From: Paracoccaceae bacterium
GTDB lineage: Bacteria; Pseudomonadota; Alphaproteobacteria; Rhodobacterales; Rhodobacteraceae
Reading direction: 5' to 3'
Assembly: GCA_027486345.1 (NCBI GenBank)
Contig: JAIXPH010000063.1
Span: 29,482-93,481 of the forward strand
DNA length: 64,000 nt
This document shows, piece by piece, positions 27,065 through 36,009 of this stretch. The translations under genes and the position numbers were made by a program. Positions within the stretch are counted from its first letter, which is position 1. The number at the start of each line of letters is the position of its first letter. The notes under the pieces were generated by a model. It did not search any database. It saw only the letters and a program-made list of their open reading frames with translations, and was not told the origin of the DNA.

Positions 27065-27889
27065 ATGACCATCCTGACCCCGATCCCAACCGTGGTGATG
27101 CAGCGCAGCAAGGGCGAGGCGGCGGTGACGCTGGCGCTTGTCTCGGGCTGCGTCGCCTTGCGCGGCTTGCGGCAACGGGGGTCTGCCAAGGCGATCTTGC
27201 CGCATGTCGGCGCGGTGCCGGAGGTCGTGTTCCTGAACACATCCGGCGGGCTGACGGGCGGGGACCGGCTGTCCTACCGGGTGGACCTTGGCGATGACTG
27301 CCGCGCGGTGGCCACGACCCAGACCGCCGAACGCGCCTATCGCGCGACGTCGGGCCACGCGCGGGTGGATGTGGCCTTGACTGTGGGGCAGGGCGGCTGG
27401 ATCGACTGGCTGCCGCAGGAAACCATCCTCTTTGACCAGTCCGCGCTGGAGCGGGTGACGACCATCGACCTTGACCGCGACGCGGGCTGTCTGGCGCTTG
27501 AGGTTGTCGTGCTGGGCCGTGCCGCGATGGGCGAAACCGTCCGCACCCTGACATTCACCGACCGCCGCGAAATCCGCCAAGGTGGCCGCCTGCGCCTGCT
27601 GGAGCCGCTGACGCTGGACGATGCAGCTTTGACCGCCGGGTCTGCGGTGCTGGACGGGGCGCGGGCCTTTGCCTCGCTGGTGCTGCTGTCACCGGGGGCG
27701 GAGGATGCCTTGGCGCCCTTGCGCGCCGTGCTGGATGAGCCGGGCGTGTCCGCCGCCGCGTCGGCCTTTGACGGAAAACTGGTGTGCCGGATCATGGCCG
27801 CCGATGGCTGGCCCCTGCGCCGCCAGATCGCGCGGGCGCTGGCCGTCTTGCGCCGCAATGAACCGCTGCCCCGTGTGTGGCAGATCTGA
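27065..27889 (+). CDS. ureD: Urease accessory protein UreD
   Basis: UreD binds apo-urease and, with UreF and UreG, delivers nickel to the active site. This protein is 274 aa, normal for the family, with the family signatures FLNTSGGLTGGD near residue 57, TTQTAERAYR near 83 and WLPQETILFDQSA near 117. The ATG at 27065 has GAGGAGAG just upstream; a longer frame back to 26852 runs into the racemase gene and is not favoured. It is the first gene of the urease operon. The 154-base gap before it is the likely promoter region. Confidence 0.96.
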   Translation: MTILTPIPTVVMQRSKGEAAVTLALVSGCVALRGLRQRGSAKAILPHVGAVPEVVFLNTSGGLTGGDRLSYRVDLGDDCRAVATTQTAERAYRATSGHARVDVALTVGQGGWIDWLPQETILFDQSALERVTTIDLDRDAGCLALEVVVLGRAAMGETVRTLTFTDRREIRQGGRLRLLEPLTLDDAALTAGSAVLDGARAFASLVLLSPGAEDALAPLRAVLDEPGVSAAASAFDGKLVCRIMAADGWPLRRQIARALAVLRRNEPLPRVWQI

Positions 27890-27901
27890 GGGAGACATGG
27901 A

Positions 27902-28204
27902 ATGAACCTGACCCCCCGCGAAAAGGACAAGCTGCTGGTCAGCCTTGCCGCGATGGTCGCCCGCAACCGCCTGTCGCGCGGGGTGAAGCTGAACCACCCC
28001 GAGGCGGTGGCACTGATCACCGACTATGTCGTTGAAGGCGCGCGCGATGGCCGGTCCGTCGCTGATCTGATGGAGGCTGGGGCCACCGTCATCACCCGCG
28101 ACCAATGCATGGAGGGGATCGCTGAGATGATCCATTCCGTGCAGGTCGAAGCCACATTCCCGGACGGCACCAAGCTGGTCACCGTCCACCATCCCATCCG
28201 TTGA
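27902..28204 (+). CDS. ureA: Urease gamma subunit
   Basis: This 100-aa protein is the smallest structural subunit of the (alpha-beta-gamma)3 nickel urease that hydrolyses urea to ammonia and carbamate. It is full length, beginning [12 protein letters not shown] and showing [14 protein letters not shown] and [17 protein letters not shown] at the C-terminus, all characteristic of UreA. It starts 12 bases after ureD and is followed 12 bases later by ureJ. The order ureD-A-J-B is common in alphaproteobacteria. Confidence 0.98.
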   Translation: MNLTPREKDKLLVSLAAMVARNRLSRGVKLNHPEAVALITDYVVEGARDGRSVADLMEAGATVITRDQCMEGIAEMIHSVQVEATFPDGTKLVTVHHPIR

Positions 28205-28216
28205 AGGGGCGAAGCG

Positions 28217-28765
28217 ATGAAGAAACTGGGTATCCTTGCGGGTCTGGGCACGGCACTCACCCCCATGGCCGCGCTGGCGCATGACGGTCACGCGGTCGGT
28301 TTTCTGGGCGGTCTGGCCCATCCCCTGACCGGGGCGGATCACCTGCTGGCCATGCTGGCGGTGGGTCTCTGGGCTGCGGCGCTGGGCGGACGGGCGGTTG
28401 TGGCCCTCCCCTTGGCCTTTGTCGGTGCGTTGGCAGCGGGCGCGGGTCTGGGCGCGGCGGGTCTTGCTCTGCCGATGGTGGAGCCGGGCATCCTCGCCTC
28501 GGTCATGGTGCTGGGCATGTTGAGCGCCTTGGCCCTGCGCCTGCCGCTGCCGGTCGCGGCGGCTGGGGTTGCGGGCTTTGGCCTGTTGCACGGGCTGGCG
28601 CATGGGGCCGAGATGACGGGGGCTTTCGCACCCTATGCGGCGGGCTTTGTCGCCACCTCGCTGGCGCTGCATCTGGCCGGGCTGGGTTTGGGCCGCTGGT
28701 CGGGTGCCGCGCGTGTGCTGGGTGCGGGCACGGCCTTGGCCGGTCTTGCCCTGTCCTTTGCATAA
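28217..28765 (+). CDS. ureJ: HupE/UreJ-family membrane protein (probable nickel permease)
   Basis: This 182-aa inner-membrane protein has a signal-like first helix and about six hydrophobic segments. It carries the HupE/UreJ signature [18 protein letters not shown] near residue 35, and HGLAHGAEM near 118 supplies conserved His residues. The family is associated with nickel (or cobalt) uptake next to ureases and hydrogenases. It sits between ureA and ureB in the operon, so it most likely supplies Ni(II) for urease maturation. Confidence 0.95.
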   Translation: MKKLGILAGLGTALTPMAALAHDGHAVGFLGGLAHPLTGADHLLAMLAVGLWAAALGGRAVVALPLAFVGALAAGAGLGAAGLALPMVEPGILASVMVLGMLSALALRLPLPVAAAGVAGFGLLHGLAHGAEMTGAFAPYAAGFVATSLALHLAGLGLGRWSGAARVLGAGTALAGLALSFA

Positions 28766-28775
28766 GGCGCACGCC

Positions 28776-29081
28776 ATGATCCCCGGAGAAATCATCCCCG
28801 CCGATGGCGAGATCATCCTGAACCAAGGCGCCGAGGTGACGGTGCTGGCCGTCGCAAACACCGGTGACAGGCCCATTCAGGTGGGCAGCCATTACCACTT
28901 TGCCGAAACCAACCCCGGCCTGTCCTTTGACCGCATTGCCGCGATGGGCCAGCGGCTGGACATCCCCGCCGGCACCGCCGTGCGGTTCGAGCCCGGACAA
29001 AGCCGCGAGGTGCGGCTTGTTCCCCTGACCGGCGGGCGCAAGGTCTATGGCTTCAACGCCAAGGTCATGGGCGATCTGTGA
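28776..29081 (+). CDS. ureB: Urease beta subunit
   Basis: This 101-aa structural subunit has standard length. The family motifs [16 protein letters not shown] at the start, [21 protein letters not shown] near residue 27 and [17 protein letters not shown] near 60 are intact. The ATG at 28776 is fixed by homology to the family start. It is 10 bases after ureJ. Unusually, the gene after it is on the opposite strand, so ureC is separated from ureB by about 1 kb and probably needs its own promoter or read-through across an antisense gene. Confidence 0.98.
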   Translation: MIPGEIIPADGEIILNQGAEVTVLAVANTGDRPIQVGSHYHFAETNPGLSFDRIAAMGQRLDIPAGTAVRFEPGQSREVRLVPLTGGRKVYGFNAKVMGDL

Positions 29082-29122
29082 TGACCTGTCCGCCCGTGAT
29101 CCTTGGCGTCGTGCCGTCCGCC

Positions 29123-29980
29123 TCAGCCCTGATCGGGCAGGGGCGGCAGGCTGCGCAGGTACAGGATCACGGCGGCCAGATCGTCGGGCGTGAACTTCGC
29201 CAGATAACCATAGGGCATCGGCGGCAGCATGGCAGAGCCGTCCGGGCGCTGCCCCTTGGTGATCATCGCGGCGATTTCGGCATCGGAATAGCCCTTCAAC
29301 CCGTCCTCATGGCTGGTCAGGTTGGCGGCGACGGAGGTGCCCCACGGACCGTGGAATTCAAACCCGCCCGCGCCGAGATGCGTGTCCAGCATCGGCCCCT
29401 GCGGCCCCATCGGCGTGTGGCATTCCATGCAATGGGCCACCGGACCGGCGAGGTAGGCACCGTATTCAACGGTGACGCCCGCAGGAATGGCGGCGACGCT
29501 GTCAATCGGCGGGCCATAGGCCGGGGGCAAGGGGATGCGGTATTCCGAGGCGGGCAGTGCTTCGGCGCTTTCCGTCGCGGGCAGGGTGCGCAGGAAGGCC
29601 ACGATGCTGGCAAGGTCGTCATCCGACAGCCCACGATACATGGTGAAGGGCATCGGCGGGCCGATCAGGCTGCCATCGGGGCGGATGCCTTCGCGGATGG
29701 CGCGGGCCAGTTCCGCATCGCTCCACCCCGCGATCCGTCCGGCCGGGGTCAGGTTCGGGGCGACGGCGCGGAAAGCCTCGCCATCCTCGACCACACGGCC
29801 CGCGAGTTCCTGCCCGGCGACCGGACCATCCGGGCCAAGCGGCGTGTGGCAATTGCCGCAGCCCGCCGGTCCGCGCACGAGGTATTCCCCCCGCGCGGCA
29901 TCGGCATGGGCCGCGCCAAAGGATGCAAGAACCATTGCTGCGGGCAAAAACCCGGCGCGCACACCATTACTGAACTTCAT
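29123..29980 (-). CDS. Diheme cytochrome c inserted in the urease operon
   Basis: This 285-aa periplasmic electron carrier has a cleavable signal peptide (residues 1-27, ending SFGAAHA) and two class I cytochrome c domains. Heme sites are CGNCH at 41-45 and CMECH at 184-188. Each domain has a PPMP segment providing the likely distal Met (near 109 and 260). It is similar in layout to the cytochrome subunits of alcohol/aldehyde dehydrogenases and to sorbitol-type diheme proteins, but no dehydrogenase is adjacent. The ATG at 29980 follows AAGG; the longer frame to 30073 has no signal peptide at its start. It is antisense to the flanking urease genes and lies exactly between ureB and ureC. Confidence 0.92.
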   Translation of the reverse strand: MKFSNGVRAGFLPAAMVLASFGAAHADAARGEYLVRGPAGCGNCHTPLGPDGPVAGQELAGRVVEDGEAFRAVAPNLTPAGRIAGWSDAELARAIREGIRPDGSLIGPPMPFTMYRGLSDDDLASIVAFLRTLPATESAEALPASEYRIPLPPAYGPPIDSVAAIPAGVTVEYGAYLAGPVAHCMECHTPMGPQGPMLDTHLGAGGFEFHGPWGTSVAANLTSHEDGLKGYSDAEIAAMITKGQRPDGSAMLPPMPYGYLAKFTPDDLAAVILYLRSLPPLPDQG

Positions 29981-30129
29981 AGACAACCTTCCCTGATCTC
30001 TCGCCGCTTGTCCCGGCGCTGTGCATCCAAACCGATGGATCACATATCCGTTATGATATAAAAATCTTCCCATCCGTCAATCGAAACGGGCACCTTTGCT
30101 GCCCCGCCCCGCCCGACAGGAGCCGTCTG
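29981..30129. promoter_or_regulatory. Divergent promoter region of cytochrome c and ureC
   Basis: This 149-base gap is the only place that can start both the minus-strand cytochrome gene and a separate ureC transcript. It contains an AT-rich tract (about 30045-30070) that is low in GC for this genome and a short palindrome, GGAT-N5-ATCC, near 30037-30049. No firm -35/-10 assignment is possible. Confidence 0.45.
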
Positions 30130-31839
30130 ATGCCCTATGCCATCCCCCGCGCCGCCTATGCCGACATGTATGGCCCCACCACCGGGGACCGTGTCCGTCT
30201 GGGCGACACCGACCTGATCATTCAGGTCGAACGCGACCTGACCACATACGGCGAAGAGGTGAAATTCGGCGGTGGCAAGGTGATCCGGGATGGCATGGGC
30301 CAATCCCAGATCACCCGCGCGGATGGCGCGATGGACACGGTCATCACCAACGCCCTGATCGTGGACTGGACCGGCATCTACAAGGCCGACGTGGGCCTGC
30401 GCGACGGGCGGATCGCCAAGATCGGCAAGGCCGGAAACCCCGATACGCAACCGGGTGTGACCGTCATCATCGGGCCGGGGACAGAGATCATCGCGGGTGA
30501 AGGCCGCATCCTGACGGCGGGCGGCATGGACGCCCATATCCACTTCATCGCGCCGCAGCAGATTGACGATGCGCTGCATTCCGGCGTGACGACGATGCTG
30601 GGCGGCGGCACTGGGCCTGCGCATGGCACGCTCGCCACCACCTGCACGCCGGGGCCTTGGCATCTGATGCGGATGATGCAATCGGCCGATGCCTTTCCGA
30701 TGAACCTTGCCTTTGCGGGCAAGGGCAATGCCTCGCTGCCCGCCGGGCTCGAAGAACAGGTGCGCGCCGGGGCCTCCTGCCTGAAACTGCATGAGGATTG
30801 GGGCACCACCCCCGCCGCAATCGACTGTTGCCTGACGGTGGCCGATGCGATGGACATTCAGGTGATGATCCATACCGATACGCTGAACGAGAGCGGGTTT
30901 GTGGAAAACACCCTTGCCGCCATCCGGGGCCGCACGATCCACGCCTTCCACACCGAAGGGGCGGGGGGTGGCCATGCGCCGGATATCCTGAAAGTGGTGG
31001 GAAGCCAGAACGTCCTGCCGTCATCCACCAACCCGACGATGCCCTATACGGTCAACACCATCGAAGAGCATCTCGACATGCTGATGGTCTGCCACCACCT
31101 TGACCGCAAGGTGCCCGAAGATGTGGCCTTTGCCGAAAGCCGCATCCGGCGCGAGACGATCGCCGCCGAGGATATCCTGCATGACATGGGCGCGATGTCG
31201 GTGATTTCCTCTGACAGTCAGGCGATGGGCCGGGTGGGCGAGGTCATCACCCGCACCTGGCAGACCGCCCACAAGATGAAGGTGCAGCGGGGCCGCCTGT
31301 CTGAAGAGACGGGCGACAACGACAACTTCCGCGTCCGCCGCTATGTGGCGAAATACACCATCAACCCCGCCATCGCGCATGGCCTGTCCCGCCACATCGG
31401 CAGCGTCGAGGAAGGCAAGCGCGCCGATCTTGTGCTGTGGTCACCTGCCTTCTTTGGCGCAAAGCCGGAAATGGTGCTGATCGGCGGCTGCATCGTGGTG
31501 GCGCAGATGGGCGATCCCAACGCCTCGATCCCTACGCCGCAGCCGGTGCACACGCGCCCAATGTTCGGCGCCTGTGGCCGGTCGGTGGAGCGGAACGCCG
31601 TCGTCTTCGTCAGCAAGGCCGCGCAAGAGGATGACATCCGCCACCGCTACGGCATTGCCAAGGACACCGTGGCGGTCGAGAATTGCCGCGACATCGGCAA
31701 GCGCGACATGCGGCTGAACGATGCCACCCCCGTGATCGACGTCCATCCCGAAACCTATGAGGTGCGGGCCGATGGCGTGCTGCTGACCTGCGAACCGGCG
31801 CAGGACCTGCCGCTGGCGCAGCGCTATTTCCTGTACTGA
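30130..31839 (+). CDS. ureC: Urease alpha (catalytic) subunit
   Basis: This 569-aa amidohydrolase-fold subunit holds the di-nickel site. The ligands are visible: His136 and His138 in DAHIH, Lys219 in CLKLHEDWG (the carbamylated bridging lysine), and later His/Asp ligands in [12 protein letters not shown]. The flap [21 protein letters not shown], with its essential Cys and His, lies near 320-340. Length and motifs are complete. The ATG follows AGGAG by eight bases. It is separated from ureA and ureB by an antisense cytochrome gene, an atypical arrangement. Confidence 0.99.
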   Translation: MPYAIPRAAYADMYGPTTGDRVRLGDTDLIIQVERDLTTYGEEVKFGGGKVIRDGMGQSQITRADGAMDTVITNALIVDWTGIYKADVGLRDGRIAKIGKAGNPDTQPGVTVIIGPGTEIIAGEGRILTAGGMDAHIHFIAPQQIDDALHSGVTTMLGGGTGPAHGTLATTCTPGPWHLMRMMQSADAFPMNLAFAGKGNASLPAGLEEQVRAGASCLKLHEDWGTTPAAIDCCLTVADAMDIQVMIHTDTLNESGFVENTLAAIRGRTIHAFHTEGAGGGHAPDILKVVGSQNVLPSSTNPTMPYTVNTIEEHLDMLMVCHHLDRKVPEDVAFAESRIRRETIAAEDILHDMGAMSVISSDSQAMGRVGEVITRTWQTAHKMKVQRGRLSEETGDNDNFRVRRYVAKYTINPAIAHGLSRHIGSVEEGKRADLVLWSPAFFGAKPEMVLIGGCIVVAQMGDPNASIPTPQPVHTRPMFGACGRSVERNAVVFVSKAAQEDDIRHRYGIAKDTVAVENCRDIGKRDMRLNDATPVIDVHPETYEVRADGVLLTCEPAQDLPLAQRYFLY

Positions 31840-31843
31840 GCGG

Positions 31844-32197
31844 TCAATGCAGCGGAAGGGCCAGCGGCAGGGTCAGGGGCAGCGACCCTTCGGCATTGCG
31901 CCGGATCGGCCAGCCGGGACGCAGCGGCACAGGCTGGGGCTTGACCGGGATCAGCTTGACCTCGCGCCGCAGCACCTCGCGCTGGAAGTGGGGATCGTGG
32001 CGCAGGCTGTCGGGCAAGAGCGCGGGGTCGAATTCGGTCACGCGGGTCTCTGTCACCTCGGCCACATGCGACGCCCCGCGATTGCGGAGGCCGGGGTTGC
32101 GGATCAGGGCGGTCTCGACCTGCTCGACGCGGTCAAGCAGGCGGGCGATCTCGGCGCGGAGTTCGGCCAGTTCGTCGGCAGGGGCAAGGCGTCTCAT
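31844..32197 (-). CDS. Small coiled-coil protein, antisense inside the urease operon
   Basis: This 117-aa protein has no family I can name. An N-terminal amphipathic helix (ELAELRAEIARLLDRVEQVETALI, in heptads) is followed by a hinge and a basic, proline-rich tail ending PLALPLH. It is read as real because nearly every codon has G or C at the third position, unlike the overlapping plus-strand frame. It starts at 32197 and ends four bases from the ureC stop. It lies on the opposite strand between ureC and ureE. Its role is unknown; a urease-associated function is only suggested by position. Confidence 0.65.
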   Translation of the reverse strand: MRRLAPADELAELRAEIARLLDRVEQVETALIRNPGLRNRGASHVAEVTETRVTEFDPALLPDSLRHDPHFQREVLRREVKLIPVKPQPVPLRPGWPIRRNAEGSLPLTLPLALPLH

Positions 32198-32389
32198 GGC
32201 GGTCTGACCTTCTGGCTTCGCAGCAGCGGCCCAACGCAGGCCTTCGGTGCCGGGTTCCCGGCAGTCCCCCGGGCCGTCAAGGGGCGCGCCCGCGACCGCT
32301 CCGCCCTTGGCGCGAGGCGGGAAACCGATGACACTGGCGGCGCGGGGATGCGCGATGCCCTCCTTATCGCATGACGAAAGGCAAAGACG

Positions 32390-32920
32390 ATGACTGATCT
32401 TCCCGCTGCCACAGAAGTGATCCCCGCCACCAAACGCGGGCCGATTCTGCCCTATGACGTGGTGGTGCTGGGCTATGACCAGCGGTTCCTGCGCCGCAAG
32501 CGACTGGTGACCGTGCATGACGAGGGGTTCCTGGTGGACCTGCCCGAAACCGTGAACATCACCGAAGGCGATTGCTTCCGCCTGACCGATGGCCGCCTGA
32601 TCGAGGTGATCTCGGCCGATGAGAACCTTCTGGCGGTGACGGGGGATTTGCCGCGATTGGCCTGGCATATCGGCAACCGCCACACGCCTTGCCAGATCGA
32701 GGCGGGGCGTTTGCTGATCCGCGAAGATCACGTGCTTGAGGCGATGTTGCGCCAGTTGGGGGCCACCGTGACCAAGGTGCGCGAACCCTTCACCCCCGAA
32801 GGCGGGGCTTACGGCCATGGCCGCACCATGGGGCATGATCACGGGCACGGCCATGTGCATCACCATTCCTCGCACCGGCAGGGCGACGAGGCCGAGCTCC
32901 CTCCGGGGGAACCTGCATGA
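32390..32920 (+). CDS. ureE: Urease accessory protein UreE (nickel metallochaperone)
   Basis: This 176-aa dimeric nickel chaperone has the N-terminal peptide-binding domain, then the metal domain WHIGNRHTPCQIEAGRLLIREDH near residue 96, with the key dimer-interface His102. The C-terminal tail is His-rich (GHDHGHGHVHHHSSH near 148-162), which raises nickel storage capacity. It starts about 190 bases after the antisense small gene and overlaps ureF by four bases (ATGA), so E-F-G are coupled. Confidence 0.97.
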   Translation: MTDLPAATEVIPATKRGPILPYDVVVLGYDQRFLRRKRLVTVHDEGFLVDLPETVNITEGDCFRLTDGRLIEVISADENLLAVTGDLPRLAWHIGNRHTPCQIEAGRLLIREDHVLEAMLRQLGATVTKVREPFTPEGGAYGHGRTMGHDHGHGHVHHHSSHRQGDEAELPPGEPA

Positions 32921-33552
32921 CGCAGGGTCTGCTGTCGCTGGTGCAATGGCTGTCCCCGGCCTTTCCGACCGGCGGTTACGCCTATTCGCATGGGCTGGAA
33001 CAGGTGATCCATGACGGTGCGGTGAAATCCGGGGCAGACCTGACCGCGTGGCTCGCGGCGATCCTGCGCCATGGGGCAGGGCGGCAGGATGCCATTTTGC
33101 TGGCCTGCGCCTTGCGCGACGGCGCGAACGCCGAGACCCTGGCCGAGCTGGCCCATGCGCTGGCCCCCAGCGCCGAACGTTGGCGCGAAACGATGGAGCA
33201 GGGCGCGGCCCTGTCGCGTGCCGTCTCAGCGTTGACGGGTCGCGACATCCCCGCCTTGCCCTTGCCGGTGGCGCTGGGCGTGGCGGCGGCCCCACTTGGC
33301 CTGCCACCCGCGCAGGTCATCGCGCTTTACCTTCATGCTTTTGCGTCAAACCTGACCTCGGCCGCCGTGCGCTTTGTCCCCTTGGGCCAGAACGCCGGGC
33401 AACAGGCCTTGTCCGCGCTGCATCCGCTGATTGAGGCTTTGGCGGCGGAATGTGCGACAGCGACGACCGACGACATCACCTCGGCCGCTTTGGCCGCCGA
33501 TCTGGCGGCGATGCGGCACGAAACCATGGACGTAAGGATTTTCAAGACATGA
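32917..33552 (+). CDS. ureF: Urease accessory protein UreF
   Basis: This 211-aa protein of all-helical UreF fold links UreD-bound apo-urease to the UreG GTPase and gates GTP hydrolysis. Family motifs include the opening [21 protein letters not shown] and the C-terminal [11 protein letters not shown]. It overlaps ureE by ATGA at its start and ureG by ATGA at its end, implying balanced translation of the three accessory proteins. Confidence 0.96.
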   Translation: MTQGLLSLVQWLSPAFPTGGYAYSHGLEQVIHDGAVKSGADLTAWLAAILRHGAGRQDAILLACALRDGANAETLAELAHALAPSAERWRETMEQGAALSRAVSALTGRDIPALPLPVALGVAAAPLGLPPAQVIALYLHAFASNLTSAAVRFVPLGQNAGQQALSALHPLIEALAAECATATTDDITSAALAADLAAMRHETMDVRIFKT

Positions 33553-34175
33553 CACATGGCAATGGTCCCCTGCGCGTCGGCATCGGCGGGCCGGTGGGGG
33601 TGGGCAAGACCACGCTGACCGAACATCTCTGCCGCGCGCTGGCGCATCGCTGCTCGATGGCGGTGATCACCAATGACATCTACACGCGCGAGGATGCCGA
33701 ATATCTGATGCGCGCCCAGGTGCTGCCGGTGGACCGGATACGGGGGGTGGAAACCGGCGGCTGCCCCCACACCGCGATCCGCGAGGATGCGTCGATCAAC
33801 CTTGCCGCCGTGGCCGATCTGCGTGGCGCGTTTCCCGATCTGGACCTGATCCTGATCGAATCGGGCGGCGACAATCTGGCCGCGACCTATTCGCCGGAAC
33901 TGGCGGACATCACCATCTATGTGATCGACACCGCCGCCGGACAGGACATCCCGCGCAAGCGGGGGCCGGGGGTGACGCGCTCTGACCTGCTGGTGGTGAA
34001 CAAGACCGACCTTGCGCCCTATGTCGGCGTGGATGTGGCGCTGCTGGAGGCCGACACCCAACGCGCGCGCGGAACCCGGCCCTATGTGATGGCGCGGTTG
34101 CGTCAGGGACAGGGGATCGAGGCCATCGTCGCCTTTCTGGAACGCGAGGGCGGGTTGGTGCTCTCCGCCGCCTGA
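33549..34175 (+). CDS. ureG: Urease accessory GTPase UreG
   Basis: This 208-aa SIMIBI-class GTPase drives nickel insertion. The P-loop [11 protein letters not shown] is at residues 13-23, with [13 protein letters not shown] near 40, the metal-binding pair GGCPH near 70, the switch region [17 protein letters not shown] near 102 and the guanine motif NKTD near 152. It starts inside the ureF stop (ATGA). A strong intrinsic terminator follows 25 bases after its stop, marking the end of the urease operon. Confidence 0.98.
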   Translation: MTHGNGPLRVGIGGPVGVGKTTLTEHLCRALAHRCSMAVITNDIYTREDAEYLMRAQVLPVDRIRGVETGGCPHTAIREDASINLAAVADLRGAFPDLDLILIESGGDNLAATYSPELADITIYVIDTAAGQDIPRKRGPGVTRSDLLVVNKTDLAPYVGVDVALLEADTQRARGTRPYVMARLRQGQGIEAIVAFLEREGGLVLSAA

Positions 34176-34629
34176 GACGTGACGTCATTTCTGTTTTGCC
34201 AAAGGCGAAGTCCCACGGACTTCGCCTTTTTGCTATGCCGTCCTTGCGGATTCCTCATCGCCCGATTCCGACCGTTCGGCGCATGCTTTCGCCACATTCC
34301 TGCCCGATTTCCCCAAGCCCCCGCTGCGTTGCGGCATGAAAAATCGGCAGATGCAGGTTTTTTGCCCAAACTTCAGGCAAAACCCCCGAACCATGACTCA
34401 CAGGTAAAGGCTTCACCGCCAATCACGTTGCCGCGACGCGCGGCAGATTGTCTTTTCAGGGGTGCAGGGCCCCAGTGGCCGTGTCTGAAATGGATGTGCG
34501 GCAGGGACATGATGTGCAAGTCCGGCCCCCGCCGCACGAGGTGCAACCTGAGTTGCTGGCCAAAGATAGTCAGCCTTCCACGCAAAGGGAAGGCCGCTTT
34601 GTGCTGGCCTCGAAAGAGGAAAGTTCCGC
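34176..34629 (+). promoter_or_regulatory. Intergenic region: urease terminator and structured urtA leader
   Basis: This 454-base stretch holds no convincing gene. After the terminator at 34201-34231 it contains a 7-bp palindrome (TTTTGCC-N9-GGCAAAA, 34360-34382) that could be an operator. Close to urtA lies a hairpin at 34573-34594 (GCCTTCC/GGAAGGC, 8-base loop). A second hairpin at 34608-34619 (CCTC-GAAA-GAGG) overlaps the urtA ribosome-binding site. The urt promoter must be here; I could not place its boxes or identify an NtrC site. The guanidine-I riboswitch core was looked for and not found. Confidence 0.6.
34201..34231 (+). terminator. Intrinsic terminator of the urease operon
   Basis: A perfect 13-bp stem (AAAGGCGAAGTCC, 34201-34213, with GGACTTCGCCTTT, 34217-34229) with a three-base loop is followed by a T-run to 34231. 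It sits 25 bases after the ureG stop and is the clearest intrinsic terminator in this half of the window. Confidence 0.93.
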
Positions 34630-35916
34630 ATGAACGGGATGAAGGGGATGCTGCTGGGCGGGGCCATCGGTCTTGCCGCAATGACGGGCGCCGCCTTGGC
34701 GCAGGAGGAGACGATCAAGGTCGGCGTCCTCCACTCGCTGTCCGGCACGATGGCGATTTCGGAGACCACGCTGAAGGACACCGTCCTGATGATGATCGAC
34801 GAACAGAACAAGAAGGGCGGTCTTCTGGGCAAGAAGCTGGAGGCTGTCGTGGTTGACCCGGCCTCCGACTGGCCGCTATTCGCCGAAAAGGCGCGCGAAT
34901 TGCTGACCGTGTCGGATGTGGACGTGATGTTCGGCTGCTGGACCTCGGTGTCGCGCAAATCCGTGCTGCCGGTGATCGAGGAACTGAACGGCCTGCTGTT
35001 CTACCCAGTGCAGTATGAGGGCGAAGAGTCCTCCAAGAACGTGTTTTACACCGGGGCCGCGCCGAACCAGCAGGCCATCCCGGCGGTGGATTACTATCTG
35101 GAAGAACTGGGCGTCGAGAAATTCGCGCTTCTGGGCACCGACTATGTCTATCCGCGCACGACGAACAACATTCTGGAATCTTACCTGATTTCCAAGGGGA
35201 TCGCCAAGGAAGACATCTTCGTCAACTACACCCCCTTTGGCCATTCCGACTGGTCCAAGATCGTCTCTGACGTCGTGGCCCTTGGCGCTGACGGCAAGAA
35301 GGTCGGCGTGATCTCCACCATCAACGGCGATGCCAACATCGGCTTTTACAAGGAACTGGCCGCCGCGGGCGTGACCGCTGACAAAATCCCCGTCGTCGCC
35401 TTCTCGGTCGGCGAAGAGGAACTGGCCGGTCTGGACACCTCGAACCTCGTCGGTCACCTGGCCGCCTGGAACTACTTCCAATCGGCCGATACCCCGGAAA
35501 ATGCCGAGTTCATCAAGACCTGGCATGCCTTCATCGGCAATGACACCCGCACCACCAACGACCCGATGGAAGCCACCTATATCGGCTTCAAGATGTGGGC
35601 GCAGGCGGTTGAAAAGGCTGGCACCACTGATGTCGATGCCGTCCGCACGGCGATGTATGGCCAAGAGGTCACCAACCTGACCGGCGGCAAGGCGGTCATG
35701 CTGCCGAACCACCACCTGACCAAGCCGGTGCTGATCGGCGAAATCCGCGCTGACGGCCAGTTCGACATCATCAGCCAGACCGAGCCTGTCGCGGGCGACG
35801 CTTGGACCGACTTCCTGCCGGAATCGGCGGTGCTCGAGTCCGATTGGCCGGGCCTGGGCTGCGGCATGTACAACACCGAAACCAAGACCTGCGTTCAGTT
35901 GAAGTCGAACTACTGA
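34630..35916 (+). CDS. urtA: Urea ABC transporter substrate-binding protein UrtA
   Basis: This 428-aa periplasmic protein binds urea (or short amides) for the UrtBCDE importer. A Sec signal peptide (residues 1-24, ending TGAALAQ) precedes a two-lobe type I binding fold. UrtA-like segments are SLSGTMAISETTLKD near 37, FGCWTSVSRKSVLPV near 98 and LLFYPVQYEGEESS near 119. AGAGGAAAG precedes the ATG but can be sequestered in a small GNRA-capped hairpin. A terminator-like hairpin follows the gene, which would make UrtA more abundant than its permeases. Confidence 0.96.
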   Translation: MNGMKGMLLGGAIGLAAMTGAALAQEETIKVGVLHSLSGTMAISETTLKDTVLMMIDEQNKKGGLLGKKLEAVVVDPASDWPLFAEKARELLTVSDVDVMFGCWTSVSRKSVLPVIEELNGLLFYPVQYEGEESSKNVFYTGAAPNQQAIPAVDYYLEELGVEKFALLGTDYVYPRTTNNILESYLISKGIAKEDIFVNYTPFGHSDWSKIVSDVVALGADGKKVGVISTINGDANIGFYKELAAAGVTADKIPVVAFSVGEEELAGLDTSNLVGHLAAWNYFQSADTPENAEFIKTWHAFIGNDTRTTNDPMEATYIGFKMWAQAVEKAGTTDVDAVRTAMYGQEVTNLTGGKAVMLPNHHLTKPVLIGEIRADGQFDIISQTEPVAGDAWTDFLPESAVLESDWPGLGCGMYNTETKTCVQLKSNY

Positions 35917-35963
35917 TCCTGACACGGCTCTGCGGTTCTGCCTTGCGGGCGGGCCGTACCAAA

Positions 35964-35995
35964 GGGGGCCGGGCTTTTCCGGCCCCCGCTTTTTG
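35964..35995 (+). terminator. Terminator/attenuator between urtA and urtB
   Basis: GGGGGCCGG at 35964-35972 pairs with CCGGCCCCC at 35979-35987 across a six-base loop, followed by GCTTTTT. It lies 48 bases after urtA and 15 bases before urtB. Partial read-through would give high UrtA and lower permease levels, the usual arrangement for importers. Confidence 0.8.
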
Positions 35996-36009
35996 ACGAA
36001 CGGGACGAC

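Noticed and set aside
31847..32374. 175-codon plus-strand frame between ureC and ureE
   Set aside because: It has Gln/Gly-rich shadow composition; the minus-strand frame over the same bases has much better codon bias.
34232..34629. Guanidine-I (ykkC) riboswitch before urtA
   Set aside because: The conserved core segments were not found; only simple hairpins are visible.
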